DNA of 64,000 bases from Verrucomicrobiota bacterium (GTDB lineage: Bacteria; Verrucomicrobiota; Verrucomicrobiia; Verrucomicrobiales; Verrucomicrobiaceae): the NCBI GenBank assembly GCA_017301975.1, contig JAFLEI010000004.1:207610-271609 (forward strand), in the 5' to 3' direction. Within the stretch, counting starts at the first letter, position 1, and every line of letters starts with the position of its first letter. Position numbers and translations under genes: made by a program. Below are positions 51,702 through 61,035 of this stretch, piece by piece. The notes beneath the pieces are model-generated. The model was given only the letters and a program-made list of their open reading frames with translations, was not told the origin of the DNA and did not search any database.

Positions 51702-53630
51702 TCACTCCACCTTTCCTGGCAGCATCTTCGCCACCACCCACAGCAGCGCCACCACCACCAGTGCCAGCGCCGCCCAGAGCCAGGGGCCGCCCTTGCCGGT
51801 GGCACCGCTGGGATCCGCCTCATATCCCGGCAGCTTCTCTTCCTCGCCCAAGGTGGCCGCGATCTGGGTGGCCTTTTCAAATTCGGGCCTCACCAGCTGG
51901 AGATCGTAGCGCGTGTACGGCGCGCGCCGGTTGCCGTAGCAGATTTGCACCGGCGTGGTGTCCGGCACACGAAACATCAGCCGCACCACCGGATACACCA
52001 CCCGTGCAGCCGTGATCTGCAGCCGCGCATTGTCACCATTGTCAGTGGCCACACGGATCGAAGCGGCGCGTGGGGACGTGTAGAGTGCCAGATGAAAGGT
52101 GCTGGCGGCCTGGCCCGGCAGACGCTGCCAGTTGGCATGGCTCAGAATGCGTTCGTAATGCCCCTTCTCCGTCACATTCTGCTCGGAAACGCTGAGCGTC
52201 CTCGCAAACAAAGGCGTGGGAGACTCCAGCAGCAGCTCGCTCGCTGGGAAATTTTTAAACGGCATCTGAATATCCCACTGAGACCACCTCGGCTTTTCCG
52301 GATCGGCCACTTCCGCGATGGAAACTTCGACCTGCCGGTCCACCCCCGGCTTGATGGCGAGAAACGGCAGCTGATGCCCGTCCCGCACCACACGCACATC
52401 ATGCAGGTCATTCGCCGTGAGAGCGAGCACTTCCGGAATCAACTCCACCACCAGCACCCCGGGCTCCTTGAACTCCACCGGCCGTTGAAACGACCATGGA
52501 GAAACATCGATCTCCGGGCCCACATCCCCCACATCAGGCGCGGTGGCCTTTTTGCTAAAGGCGGTGTTGGCTTCCACGACGCTGGCCATGGCGGACTGCG
52601 CGGAGGCATCGCGCAGCTTTTCACTCAGCGCGGCGATGTCATAGCGCGGCTCCGGGGCCTGCACATTGCCCATGTAAAACTGCCAGTCCCCCGCCGCATC
52701 CGCTTGAAACACCACCGGCACCGGATGCCGCGTCGCTTCGATGCTCTCGATCTTCAGTGGCGGGCTGTCCCCGTTGCGAATCACGAGCTCCACCTCCCGC
52801 GTGGCCGCCAGCTGATGCACGCCGATGTCGAGATCCTCCGCACTGCGGCCCTCATGCTGCAGCCGGAAGAGCGTGCCATGCGCGCCCAGCAGGCTGGCCT
52901 CACGTTGAAACACCGCCTCAGGCGTGTGCAGCCGCACCTTGCCCAGCAGCACATGGGCGCTGCCCAGATCCAGTTTCAGGTGCGTTTCACCATTCGTCTC
53001 CGTGCGCCCGCGGATCTTCACCGCCTGCGGCAGCGTGCGCCACTCAGGCAGATCCCGCCGCACCCGCGCCCCGGTAAACACCACGGGCTTGCTGCGCGCA
53101 TCATCCAGCGTCACACGGAAATGCGTCCATGCCGCAGGGGCGAAAGTAAAGCGCAGCCGCTCCGTCCCGTTCTGCCGGCACAGCAGCTCGTTGCTGGCCA
53201 GCGTCTCCCAGCGGCTGCCATCATGGCTCGCTTCAAACGTGGCGGACTTGATGAAACTGGTCGCCGTAGTCTGCAGCAGCACTTCCGAGGTCGTGCTGCC
53301 CGCAGGCGGCCGAAATTCCAGCACGGTGTTCAAGGTGTTCGGATTGAGCGCGGCCCTAAACTCGGGAACCTCCACCATCTCCGGCCGGATGATCCGTGGC
53401 AAAGCGATGATGTAGGGCGTCTCCACATGGCCGGGGCTGATGACCCGCAGGTCATGAAACGCCGCGCCACCGTTCGCTTGCGAGGCATCCAGCAGCTCCG
53501 GTTCAAGTTCGATGCGCGTGAGTCCCGGCTGCGCGACCCGCACCGTTTGACGATGCGTCCACGCGGCAAAGTCAGCAGCACCCGCGATCGAGGACACACA
53601 CAGGGCGATGAGTAGAAGAGTCGGTTTCAT
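51702..53630 (-). CDS. DUF3999-family membrane-anchored protein
   Basis: 642 residues. A signal peptide (TLLLIALCVSSIAGAA) precedes a long periplasmic beta-rich region with discoidin-like segments (ATFEASHDGSRWETLAS; FRVTLDDARSKPVVFTGARV). A single membrane helix near the C-terminus (GPWLWAALALVVVALLWVV) anchors it. This is the layout of DUF3999, which is usually encoded next to DUF2339, as here (the DUF2339 gene is directly upstream on the same strand). The pair is thought to act at the cell envelope, but the role is unknown. An internal hairpin terminator lies between the two genes. Confidence 0.75.
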   Translation of the reverse strand: MKPTLLLIALCVSSIAGAADFAAWTHRQTVRVAQPGLTRIELEPELLDASQANGGAAFHDLRVISPGHVETPYIIALPRIIRPEMVEVPEFRAALNPNTLNTVLEFRPPAGSTTSEVLLQTTATSFIKSATFEASHDGSRWETLASNELLCRQNGTERLRFTFAPAAWTHFRVTLDDARSKPVVFTGARVRRDLPEWRTLPQAVKIRGRTETNGETHLKLDLGSAHVLLGKVRLHTPEAVFQREASLLGAHGTLFRLQHEGRSAEDLDIGVHQLAATREVELVIRNGDSPPLKIESIEATRHPVPVVFQADAAGDWQFYMGNVQAPEPRYDIAALSEKLRDASAQSAMASVVEANTAFSKKATAPDVGDVGPEIDVSPWSFQRPVEFKEPGVLVVELIPEVLALTANDLHDVRVVRDGHQLPFLAIKPGVDRQVEVSIAEVADPEKPRWSQWDIQMPFKNFPASELLLESPTPLFARTLSVSEQNVTEKGHYERILSHANWQRLPGQAASTFHLALYTSPRAASIRVATDNGDNARLQITAARVVYPVVRLMFRVPDTTPVQICYGNRRAPYTRYDLQLVRPEFEKATQIAATLGEEEKLPGYEADPSGATGKGGPWLWAALALVVVALLWVVAKMLPGKVE

Positions 53631-53636
53631 GATCGG

Positions 53637-53664
53637 AAAAAAGTACTCATGAGCTTTAGCTCAT
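53637..53664 (-). terminator. Terminator or attenuator between the DUF2339 and DUF3999 genes
   Basis: A short stem (ATGAGCT 53649... with AGCTCAT 53658-53664, two-base centre) is followed on the minus strand by GAGTAC and a run of six T. It is weak and could allow partial readthrough to the DUF3999 gene. Confidence 0.55.
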
Positions 53665-53708
53665 TCCGGGGCGCAGGATGCTCACAGAAAAAGGTTATAG
53701 TTCCAAAA

Positions 53709-56700
53709 TCACTTCGGGTCATCACTAAGAAAACGTTGATACAGGAACGAAGCGGCCAGGGCAATGATCGCCACCACCATCAGCGCTCCAATGCGGTAGA
53801 TGCTTTCGATGTTCGCCAGATCATGCAGAAACAGCTTCAGCAGCGCCACCGCCAGTAATCCGATTCCCGCATAACGCGTGGGCGCGTTGCGCTGCCAGAT
53901 GCCGATGATCAGCAGCACCAGCGCATACAGCGCCCAGGCGATCGTGTAGGTCATGTCACGCCCAAAGTTGCCATCGAAGTCAAAGGTGATCGAGCGCTCC
54001 CCCGCAGGCGTGAACGCATCCGCGATCTCGATGTTCAGCAGCAGAAAAAGCAGGATGCCGCCAAAGGCGCAGAAGAGGCCGCGTAGGTTCACCTTGTCCC
54101 AGTAATCATTCGGAGGAGTGAGCCACCGTGCCGCCGCAAACATCGCCACCGCCGAGAGGCTGTAGGCATACAGCTGCCAGTTCAGGATGGCCGTCTCACC
54201 GCGCATTTGATACGCCAGCACCGCCGGGTTCAGCGCCAGCCGCACAAATGCCGCCACCAGCAGCACCGTCCCCGTGCCACGCAGTCCCGGATGCGGCACG
54301 CGGCGGAAAAGCCAGCACAGCGCCGCACCTTCCAGCGCCCAGCCCAGCGTGATCCACTGCTTCTCAAACTGAATCGGAAAAATGAGCGTGATGAAAAACA
54401 GCGCCACACCCCCGAACCACGCGAGCTGCGTCAGCCGCGCCGGATTCTCCGCGCCGTGCTGCTTCAGCACAAAGACCAGGCTCAGCAGCGGCGCGACCGC
54501 AAACGCCACCGGCAGCAGCCCCATCATCTCATTCGGCCAGGTCAGGCCTACCACACGATACACCAGCCCAAAAGTCCCCAGACCCGCAGCCGCCGAGGCA
54601 ATCCACGGCAGTTGCCGTGTGGCAAACAACTTTTGAAACACCAGCGGAAACGCCGTGAAGAGCGCGTAGAAGCCCACATACCACAGCAGCGGTGTGGTGG
54701 CGTGTTCCGCGTTGAAACTCTGCCCATGCCACGCCCATTCCAGCGCCAGCACACAGCCCAGAGCCGTCGGCACCAGCACCGTGATGCCACTGATGTGCGC
54801 AAGCCCCAGCAGAAACACCGTGAGCAGCAGCGCGAGCCCAAACACTGGCGAGGGATCAATCACATGAAGATGCAGCGTGGCGAGAATCAGCAGCGCAAAC
54901 GGCAGCACCGCCGAACTCACCGGCAGCATCGCCGCCAGCGGCACCTTCGGCATCTTGCGCGAGAGGAAACTGCTGGCCACCCCAAACAGCACCGCAAAGC
55001 CGCCCAGCACGATGAGGAACAGTCCCAGGCTGCCGGCGGTGTTCGCAGGCAGACGAAACAGCCACGCCCCCGCCGTGATGAGCGTCAGCGCCAGTGCGGC
55101 GAGCACGGGGATCAGCGCACCCGTGAAAATCGCCAGACCGATGATGAGCAGATCCACCAGCAGAATCGCCGGCCACAGCATCAGGCTCACTGCATCCAGA
55201 CACAGCACCGGCATGAGCAGCAGCACCAGCGTGATCACCGGCGTCCAGCTCATGAAAAGCGTGGTGGACTGACTGCGGCGCTGCCACAGGATGGCGAAGG
55301 CCGTGTGCAGCAGGCCAAAGCCGAGATAAATGCCCAGCGCATAAGGCAGCAGCTCGTCCGTGAGCCTCGTCGCGGTCCAGATGGAGAGATGCAGAAACGT
55401 GAGTGCCGCAGTGATGCCCTGAGCCCTCGCCACCCGCGGCTGCTGCCACACGATCAGCAACACCACGGCATTGATCCCAAGCACAAAGCTGTACAGCAGC
55501 GTCGGCCTCTCCGTGATGGCACCGAAATCAAGAAACAGGAACGCGGCGCACAGCGCACTGCCAGACAGCGCCAGCGCCGCACCCGCCGGGTAGGCATCCT
55601 CATCCTCACGCTGACGCGACCACCAGGCAGCGAGCATGAACAAAGCGGCAAAGCCAAGGAACACGATCACCGGAATCCACGTGGCCGAGCCCATGGCATA
55701 CCCGGACGCCCGGAAAAATTTCACCATCCACCCTGCCTGCATCAAGATCGTTCCACCCGCCGCCAGCGCCGTGAGATGCAGCCACCGTTGGTGCTTGGCC
55801 ACCGCCAGCACACCGATGTCGAGCAAGGCGATGTAGCTGAAAAGCCCGCCGGGATTGTCCTGGCCGGTTGAGCAAAGAATCGGCGTCAAAAAGCCGCCCA
55901 GCATGCCCAGCACCGCCACCACCTGCGCCTCCATCCGCACCGCCAGCAGGAACGCCGTTGTGGTGATCAGCGTCATCATGCCAAAGGTCACCAGCGCATG
56001 ATTGAACGGCGGAATGTGGTACAGCGCATGTGCGGCGAAACTCACGCCATACAGCACCACGATGCCCGTCGCGCACAGCGTGTGCGCCAGCGTGGCATAC
56101 GCCTTCCGCCGCTGAATCACCACGCCCGCACCCACAAGCCCCGCGCCAATGACAAACCCAATCGCCGTGCGCAGTTCGGGAGAAATCCAGCCACGCTCGA
56201 TGCTGAGCTTCACAAAGAAGATGATGCCTAGAAACAGGGCCAGCCCGCCCACCCACGCGAAGAGCTTCGCCCCCATGAATTGTTCGAGAGAAAGGCTCGG
56301 CGCAGGTGCGGGTGGCGGTGCAGGACGTGGCTTGGGCTCCACCGTTGGCCTGAAGTCCGGCGCAGGTACGGCAGCAGAGGGCGCCAATGTTTTGGCCGCA
56401 GCAGGTTCAGCGGGCGGTATCGGCGGTGGTGCCTTCACGAGGACGGGTTCAACCGAAGGAGCTGGCGCATCCTCAGCAATGATTCTCGGCGCTGCTGCCG
56501 AGGCTGCCACAACCGGACCCCCTTGGGTGGGGGCGGCCCCGGCTTCCAGCACCTCGATGCGCCTAATCAGCCGCGCCTCGCGCTCGATGCTCCTCGCGGC
56601 GACCTCCCGCAGCGAGCTGATTTCAGCACTCAGCGCCTCCGCACGCCGCCGAGCCCTGACCGCAAAGACAAGTGCAGTGATGGGCATGATGAGCACCGCG

Positions 56701-56738
56701 CCGCCGATGATCGCGAGAAGGAGAATGATTTCGTCCAT
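53709..56738 (-). CDS. DUF2339-family multi-span membrane protein
   Basis: 1009 residues. The N-terminus has one helix (IILLLAIIGGAVLIMPITAL), then a short coiled coil (AEALSAEISSLREVAARSIE) and a long Pro/Ala/Val-rich linker to residue about 145. The remaining 850 residues hold two dozen or more hydrophobic helices. LEQFMGAKLFAWVGGLALFLG is the recognisable DUF2339 opening. The family is an envelope protein of unknown function, encoded next to DUF3999 in many genomes. The start MDEIILLL at 56738 suits the signal-anchor; a longer frame begins 11 codons upstream. It is divergent from the LysR regulator gene, which might control it. Confidence 0.82.
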   Translation of the reverse strand: MDEIILLLAIIGGAVLIMPITALVFAVRARRRAEALSAEISSLREVAARSIEREARLIRRIEVLEAGAAPTQGGPVVAASAAAPRIIAEDAPAPSVEPVLVKAPPPIPPAEPAAAKTLAPSAAVPAPDFRPTVEPKPRPAPPPAPAPSLSLEQFMGAKLFAWVGGLALFLGIIFFVKLSIERGWISPELRTAIGFVIGAGLVGAGVVIQRRKAYATLAHTLCATGIVVLYGVSFAAHALYHIPPFNHALVTFGMMTLITTTAFLLAVRMEAQVVAVLGMLGGFLTPILCSTGQDNPGGLFSYIALLDIGVLAVAKHQRWLHLTALAAGGTILMQAGWMVKFFRASGYAMGSATWIPVIVFLGFAALFMLAAWWSRQREDEDAYPAGAALALSGSALCAAFLFLDFGAITERPTLLYSFVLGINAVVLLIVWQQPRVARAQGITAALTFLHLSIWTATRLTDELLPYALGIYLGFGLLHTAFAILWQRRSQSTTLFMSWTPVITLVLLLMPVLCLDAVSLMLWPAILLVDLLIIGLAIFTGALIPVLAALALTLITAGAWLFRLPANTAGSLGLFLIVLGGFAVLFGVASSFLSRKMPKVPLAAMLPVSSAVLPFALLILATLHLHVIDPSPVFGLALLLTVFLLGLAHISGITVLVPTALGCVLALEWAWHGQSFNAEHATTPLLWYVGFYALFTAFPLVFQKLFATRQLPWIASAAAGLGTFGLVYRVVGLTWPNEMMGLLPVAFAVAPLLSLVFVLKQHGAENPARLTQLAWFGGVALFFITLIFPIQFEKQWITLGWALEGAALCWLFRRVPHPGLRGTGTVLLVAAFVRLALNPAVLAYQMRGETAILNWQLYAYSLSAVAMFAAARWLTPPNDYWDKVNLRGLFCAFGGILLFLLLNIEIADAFTPAGERSITFDFDGNFGRDMTYTIAWALYALVLLIIGIWQRNAPTRYAGIGLLAVALLKLFLHDLANIESIYRIGALMVVAIIALAASFLYQRFLSDDPK

Positions 56739-56827
56739 AAGATGTCCCAGTCTCTCAGCATCGGCAGACAAGGGAAATTGATATTTCCACGTGGCATCAT
56801 TGATAAACCGTATAGCCTTTCACCTAC

Positions 56828-57703
56828 ATGAACGTCCATCACCTCGAACTCTTCTACTATGTGGCGCGTCACGGCGGCGTTAGTGCGGCGGCCCGGGCCA
56901 TGCCCTACGGCATTCAGCAGCCCGCCATCAGCGCGCAGATTCTCCAGCTCGAAGATGCCCTGGGTGTCACCCTCTACCAGCGGCGGCCTTTCCAGCTCTC
57001 ACGGGAAGGCCAGACGCTCTACGATTTCATCGCGCCCTTCTTCGGCGGCCTCACGGAAATGGGCGACCGCCTCCGCGGCGGCGGTGAAAACCGCCTGCGC
57101 ATCGCCTCCGCCGAGGTCGTGCAGCGCGACTATCTGCCGGAATTGTTTGGCCGCATGCGGCGGCGTGTGAAAGGCTTTCATTTCACCCTCACCCATGGAC
57201 GCCAGCAGGAGATCGAAACCCTCCTGGCTGCGCAGGAGGTGGACATCGGCTTCGGCACTCTGATGGAAAAAACCGTCGCCAACATCGAATCCCGCGAGCT
57301 GATTCGCCTGCCCATGACTCTGCTGGTCCCCAAGCAAAGCGGCATCACCAAGGCCGAGCAGATCTTCGAAAAGGACCGCATCGATCTCCCGCTCGTCGCC
57401 CTGGAGGCCAAAGATGTGGTGTCGCGTTCCTTTCAGGCCGCCTTGCGCCAGCGCGGCGTCGAATGGCTCCCCAGCCTCGAAGTCGGCAGCTTCGATCTCG
57501 TGCTGCGCTACGTCGTGGAAGGTTTCGGCGTGGGCTTGGTGCTGCGCCATCCCCGCATTGAACTTCCGCCCAATGTGAAAGCCCTCGCGCTGGATGATTT
57601 CCCACCCCTCTGCTTCGGCGCCCTTTGGACCGGCCGCCTTTCCCCATTGGGAGAGGCTTTCCTCGCAGAAGCGACAGCCCTGGCGACTGAGCTGGCCCCG
57701 TAG
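56828..57703 (+). CDS. LysR-family transcriptional regulator
   Basis: 291 residues. The helix-turn-helix is at residues 1-60: LELFYYVARHGGVSAAARAM and QQPAISAQILQLEDALGVTL. The C-terminal effector-binding domain follows (LRIASAEVVQRDYLPELFGR; EVDIGFGTL; LVLRYVVEGFGVGLVL). LysR proteins bind a small inducer and often control a divergent gene; the divergent DUF2339 gene starts 89 bases away, which fits that pattern. The inducer is not evident. Confidence 0.9.
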   Translation: MNVHHLELFYYVARHGGVSAAARAMPYGIQQPAISAQILQLEDALGVTLYQRRPFQLSREGQTLYDFIAPFFGGLTEMGDRLRGGGENRLRIASAEVVQRDYLPELFGRMRRRVKGFHFTLTHGRQQEIETLLAAQEVDIGFGTLMEKTVANIESRELIRLPMTLLVPKQSGITKAEQIFEKDRIDLPLVALEAKDVVSRSFQAALRQRGVEWLPSLEVGSFDLVLRYVVEGFGVGLVLRHPRIELPPNVKALALDDFPPLCFGALWTGRLSPLGEAFLAEATALATELAP

Positions 57704-57793
57704 AGCGAGAGGCCTGTTTGCTGCGCGGTCATGATCACTTTCCGAAACAATCGAATGAATAAGCTTTGAGCCTGCGCGTCGGAGGTGAGGATC

Positions 57794-58447
57794 ATGAAAA
57801 TCAAATCACTCTTCCTCCTGCTCGCCTCACTGACAGTCACCGCCTCGCTTACTTCCTGCGATGAATTCGCTGGGCCTTATGCCTCCGGCTACGGTTATGG
57901 CGGTGGCTATTCATCCCGCCCAAACTACTACGGCGGCGGCCACAGCTCGCGGCCGGTGGTGTCATACAACAGCTTTAACAGCTACAGCTCACGGCCCTAT
58001 TCCGGCTATTCAAACCGCTCTTACTCCACGCCCAGCTTCGCCTCGTTCTTTGGCGCACCCTCGCATCACTCCAGCCGCGGCTACTCATCTCCTTCCTACT
58101 CCGGTCATCACCAGCAGCATTCGTCCAGCCACTCCGGCGGTGGCTTTTCTGGCGCTCCCTTTTCCTTTGGCGGCAGCTCTCATCACTCCGGTGGCAGCAC
58201 GCACCATTCCGGTGGCCCTTCCACTGGCTTTGGGGGTGGCTTCAGCGGCGGCACCACGCACTACTCCAGCGGTGGATTCGGTGGCGCACCGTCAGGCGGC
58301 TCCAGCTTCGGCGGCAGTTCTCACCACAGCAGCCACTCATCAGGCGGCGGTTCACACGTTGGATTTGGCGGCGCTCCATCAGGTGGTGGCACCTCCGGCC
58401 ACTCCAGCGGCGGACATCATGGCGGTGGTCACCATCGCACGCATTGA
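57794..58447 (+). CDS. Gly/Ser/His-rich lipoprotein
   Basis: 217 residues. A good Shine-Dalgarno (GGAGGTGAGG) lies just upstream of the ATG at 57794. The signal peptide ends in a lipobox-like LTSC. The mature part is almost only Gly, Ser, Tyr, Phe and His in imperfect repeats (SSHHSGGSTHHSGG, GGGFSGGTTHYSSGG, GGAPSGGSSFGGSSHHSS) and ends HHGGGHHRTH. Low-complexity repeats like these form flexible, adhesive or metal-binding surface layers. The His clusters could bind Zn, Ni or Cu. I recognise no family. A terminator follows. Confidence 0.65.
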   Translation: MKIKSLFLLLASLTVTASLTSCDEFAGPYASGYGYGGGYSSRPNYYGGGHSSRPVVSYNSFNSYSSRPYSGYSNRSYSTPSFASFFGAPSHHSSRGYSSPSYSGHHQQHSSSHSGGGFSGAPFSFGGSSHHSGGSTHHSGGPSTGFGGGFSGGTTHYSSGGFGGAPSGGSSFGGSSHHSSHSSGGGSHVGFGGAPSGGGTSGHSSGGHHGGGHHRTH

Positions 58448-58484
58448 AGCCCGGACTGACCTTCAAGACATGGGGTCAAATCAG

Positions 58485-58511
58485 CGCCCGGAGTTTTTCT
58501 CCGGGCGTTTT
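58485..58511 (+). terminator. Rho-independent terminator of the Gly/Ser/His-rich lipoprotein gene
   Basis: CGCCCGGAG (58485-58493) pairs perfectly with CTCCGGGCG (58499-58507) around a five-T loop and TTTT follows. It lies 38 bases after the stop at 58447 and may also act on the convergent gene. Confidence 0.9.
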
Positions 58512-58530
58512 GGTTGGAGCTGGATTCAGC

Positions 58531-59571
58531 TCACTCCTGCGGCAGGTGGCCGATCACACGCGGCTTGCCCGTGCCTTCCCACAGCATCAGCTCCGGGCCT
58601 TTGTTTTCCTCCGTCGCATCACCGCAGAAAAACACCCGTGGCGTGCCGCCAATCTCAATGGCGCAGAAGCCCGCCGCGTACTCCATGTCATCCGCAATGA
58701 CCTCGGTTTTGTTCAGCGAGTGTGCCATGGCATCGAGCTGATCTTTCGCGCTGGGAGAATCGTTGGAGGTCGGCGCATACATGGGCTTGGCAGGCAGTGG
58801 CGTGCGCAAAATCGCGGACATGTGGCGCCCGCTTAGCTGCGCGTAGATCCATTTTCCTGCCGGAGCCACATGCTGCACCCACAGGCTGCCACCATTGGCC
58901 TCGTCCGTGTTCATGATGGCCAAAGGCGCAATGCGCGCTCCCACCAGCGTGCCCAGCCGTTCCGTTCCGGTGTCGTCATCCGTCTGGATGCCCCCCTCCC
59001 ACACATCCCCGTCACTCACGAAAAACAGACGGCCGTCGTCGGAAAAAACACCGCCTGTGGCACTGCTCACCCTGCGGCAGAAAATGGACAGAAAGGTGTG
59101 CTTGCCGCCCGGTTTGCGACCGTAAAAAGTCCCCATGCTCGTCGCATCAGCGCTTTCATTACCGCTGACAAAAAGACAATCCGTCAGCGGCGTTCCCAGC
59201 ACCGTGGCTACAAACAAATCGGTGGCCCCCACCACCGGTGCCGTGGCGCAGACGCGCTTCACCGGTGTCGCTGCACCCGGTGTCCACACCCACACACCCT
59301 CTTTGGCAAGAAACAAGGTTTCCCCTTCGCTGCCTGCCGCCACACTTTCGATGCTCTCCTCCTTCAGCTCCGCTGGCAAAGGCGCCTGCGTGATCTTGCC
59401 CGTGGCAATGTCCACCTGCACCAGCCCGGTGCGCCCCCGGCTTCCCAGCCCCATCGTCACCGTCCTGCCGTCCTTCGAAAAGAAAGCCTCGTTGGCCATG
59501 CCGGGTTGAACCAAAAAAGCGAGTGCAAGAGAAGCACTGACAAAAAGAACCGGAAGTCGTGAGATGCTCAT
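58531..59571 (-). CDS. Secreted beta-propeller-like protein, function unknown
   Basis: 346 residues with a signal peptide (VLFVSASLALAFLVQPGMA). The rest has repeating blades with FFSKDGRTVTMGLG, DGRLFFVSDGDVWEG, ETLFLAKEGVWVWTPG and VFFCGDATEENKG, each a strand-turn-strand with Gly/Asp, as in seven- or six-bladed propellers. No catalytic residues are apparent, and no named family fits. The start MSISRLPVL at 59571 keeps the signal peptide short. It is convergent with the Gly/Ser/His-rich lipoprotein gene and divergent from the thioredoxin gene. Confidence 0.55.
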   Translation of the reverse strand: MSISRLPVLFVSASLALAFLVQPGMANEAFFSKDGRTVTMGLGSRGRTGLVQVDIATGKITQAPLPAELKEESIESVAAGSEGETLFLAKEGVWVWTPGAATPVKRVCATAPVVGATDLFVATVLGTPLTDCLFVSGNESADATSMGTFYGRKPGGKHTFLSIFCRRVSSATGGVFSDDGRLFFVSDGDVWEGGIQTDDDTGTERLGTLVGARIAPLAIMNTDEANGGSLWVQHVAPAGKWIYAQLSGRHMSAILRTPLPAKPMYAPTSNDSPSAKDQLDAMAHSLNKTEVIADDMEYAAGFCAIEIGGTPRVFFCGDATEENKGPELMLWEGTGKPRVIGHLPQE

Positions 59572-59711
59572 GGCCCACGGGTTAAGGCAGCCTGCCGGCA
59601 AGTCAATGCGCATCAGTCATCGCCAGGATACTTCGGGTTCACGCAAAATTTGGGGAATAAAAACCGCCACCATCGCATCTCATGAATCGTTCCCTGCAAT
59701 ACCCCCTTACC

Positions 59712-60137
59712 ATGAAAAAAACCATCCTCCTCATCCTCGCCGCCGCCACGAGTCTCGCTCTGGCCAGCGACTTCCCCAAAGGCAGTCCGGACTTCAAAGA
59801 CAGCAGCACCGCCGCCATGAGCGCCGCGAAAAAATCCGGCAAGCCGGTCATCCTCGTCTTCTCCGCCGCCTGGTGCCCGCCATGTCAGGCCATGAAACAT
59901 GACGTCTATCCCAGCGCCGAGGTGAAGGCCTTTCACGACAAGTTCGTCTGGGCCTACATCGACGTCGACGATCCGAGCAACGAAAGCGCCGCGAACAAAT
60001 ACGGCGTCAACGGCATCCCTCACATCGAGTTCCTCAATGCCGAGGGCAAGGAGGTCGCCAAACAGATCGGCGGCACCTCCTCCGAAGCCTTCGCCAAAAC
60101 TCTCCAAAACGTGCTTGCCAAGACCAACAAATCTTGA
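59712..60137 (+). CDS. Secreted thioredoxin-like protein
   Basis: 141 residues with a signal peptide (TILLILAAATSLALA). The thioredoxin fold carries the redox centre FSAAWCPPCQAMK (Cys55 and Cys58). WAYIDVDDPSNESAANKYGV and GIPHIEFLNAEGKEV are the remaining conserved blocks, with the cis-Pro in GIPH. The WCPPC variant is usual among exported thiol-disulfide proteins of the thioredoxin_7 type. It probably acts in the periplasm to keep cysteines of exported proteins reduced or isomerised. The longer frame from 59682 lacks a signal peptide start. A hairpin follows the stop. Confidence 0.85.
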   Translation: MKKTILLILAAATSLALASDFPKGSPDFKDSSTAAMSAAKKSGKPVILVFSAAWCPPCQAMKHDVYPSAEVKAFHDKFVWAYIDVDDPSNESAANKYGVNGIPHIEFLNAEGKEVAKQIGGTSSEAFAKTLQNVLAKTNKS

Positions 60138-60150
60138 ACCGATGTCATGC

Positions 60151-60173
60151 GGAGCCGGGGTCATCCCGGCTCC
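60151..60173. terminator. Bidirectional hairpin between convergent genes
   Basis: GGAGCCGGG (60151-60159) pairs perfectly with CCCGGCTCC (60165-60173) around GTCAT. There is no T run. It fills the 36-base gap between the thioredoxin gene and the NIPSNAP gene and touches the latter's stop codon. Confidence 0.5.
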
Positions 60174-60959
60174 TCAGATCTGTGAATACGCTGTCGGCAC
60201 CAGCACCAGGTTCGTGATGCGTGACACGATCTCCTTGTCCGTAAACCCGGGCGTCGTTTTGAGCTTCGTCCATTCGGGATCGACCCGGAAGGTGTTCCAT
60301 GCCTGATCCTTCGCCGCTGCATCACTGAAGCTCAGCATGTAGGTCAGGTTCGGCATTAGCGGCCCCGCGATCGTTTCTCCAAAGAAAACGGCGTTAAGTC
60401 CGCTGCGCTTGAAGATCGCCAGTTCGCCGATGTTGAACATCTCGATCTTCTTCTTTCCCGTCTTCTCGCTCGGGCTTTCATAGATGCGCAGCTGGTAAAC
60501 CTGGCTGCCCTTCGCCGGCACTTCCATCCCCGGCATCCCGGCGATCCCCTGCGTCAGCCAGCTCTCAACGCGTTCGTAAACGGTATCTGCCGCCGGTGCA
60601 TCCAGGTAAGTCGCGCCCTTCTGCTGCAAGGCGGTGTCTGAGAGCAGCTCCGCCGTTTTCGCAAACTGCTCCAGCGAGCTGTACCGCAGCACCACATACA
60701 CCACCGGCGTCCCTTCCGCCTTCTCCGGCAGAAACACCCCCACGTTTTTCACGCCGAGACGGTTCAGCGCAGGGATCGCCGCATCCTTCAGGTAGGCCTC
60801 CAGCACACTCTGCTTCTCGGGTGCTTTGAGCGTGTACTTCCGAATTTCAAAATACTCGCGCGCAGCTCCGCCTGGCGCATCAGCAGCATTCAGTTCTTGG
60901 ATCGCTCCGACGAGCCCGCTGGCCGCCACGGTGGATTTGAGGAAAGTGCTTCGGGTCAT
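60174..60959 (-). CDS. NIPSNAP-family exported protein
   Basis: 261 residues. A signal-like N-terminus (TRSTFLKSTVAASGLVGAIQ) precedes two ferredoxin-like NIPSNAP repeats: YFEIRKYTLKAPEKQSVLEA with VGVFLPEKAEGTPVVYVVLR, and VYQLRIYESPSEKTGKKKIE with NAVFFGETIAGPLMPNLTYM. The family is an alpha/beta dimeric barrel of unknown biochemistry, frequent in Planctomycetota and Verrucomicrobiota as secreted forms. The N-terminus lacks a full RR pair, so Sec export is more likely. It is followed by the sugar isomerase-like gene upstream on the same strand. Confidence 0.88.
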   Translation of the reverse strand: MTRSTFLKSTVAASGLVGAIQELNAADAPGGAAREYFEIRKYTLKAPEKQSVLEAYLKDAAIPALNRLGVKNVGVFLPEKAEGTPVVYVVLRYSSLEQFAKTAELLSDTALQQKGATYLDAPAADTVYERVESWLTQGIAGMPGMEVPAKGSQVYQLRIYESPSEKTGKKKIEMFNIGELAIFKRSGLNAVFFGETIAGPLMPNLTYMLSFSDAAAKDQAWNTFRVDPEWTKLKTTPGFTDKEIVSRITNLVLVPTAYSQI

Positions 60960-61035
60960 AAAAAATGAGGAGTGAAAGAAACGCGATGCTGGCGAACAAG
61001 CTTCAAAACGTCAATCTCTTAAAATACAGCTCACC

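Noticed and set aside
51663..53615. 650-codon open frame on the plus strand opposite the DUF3999 gene
   Set aside because: The minus strand has a signal peptide, anchor helix and family match; the plus frame is low-complexity Arg/His/Pro-rich.
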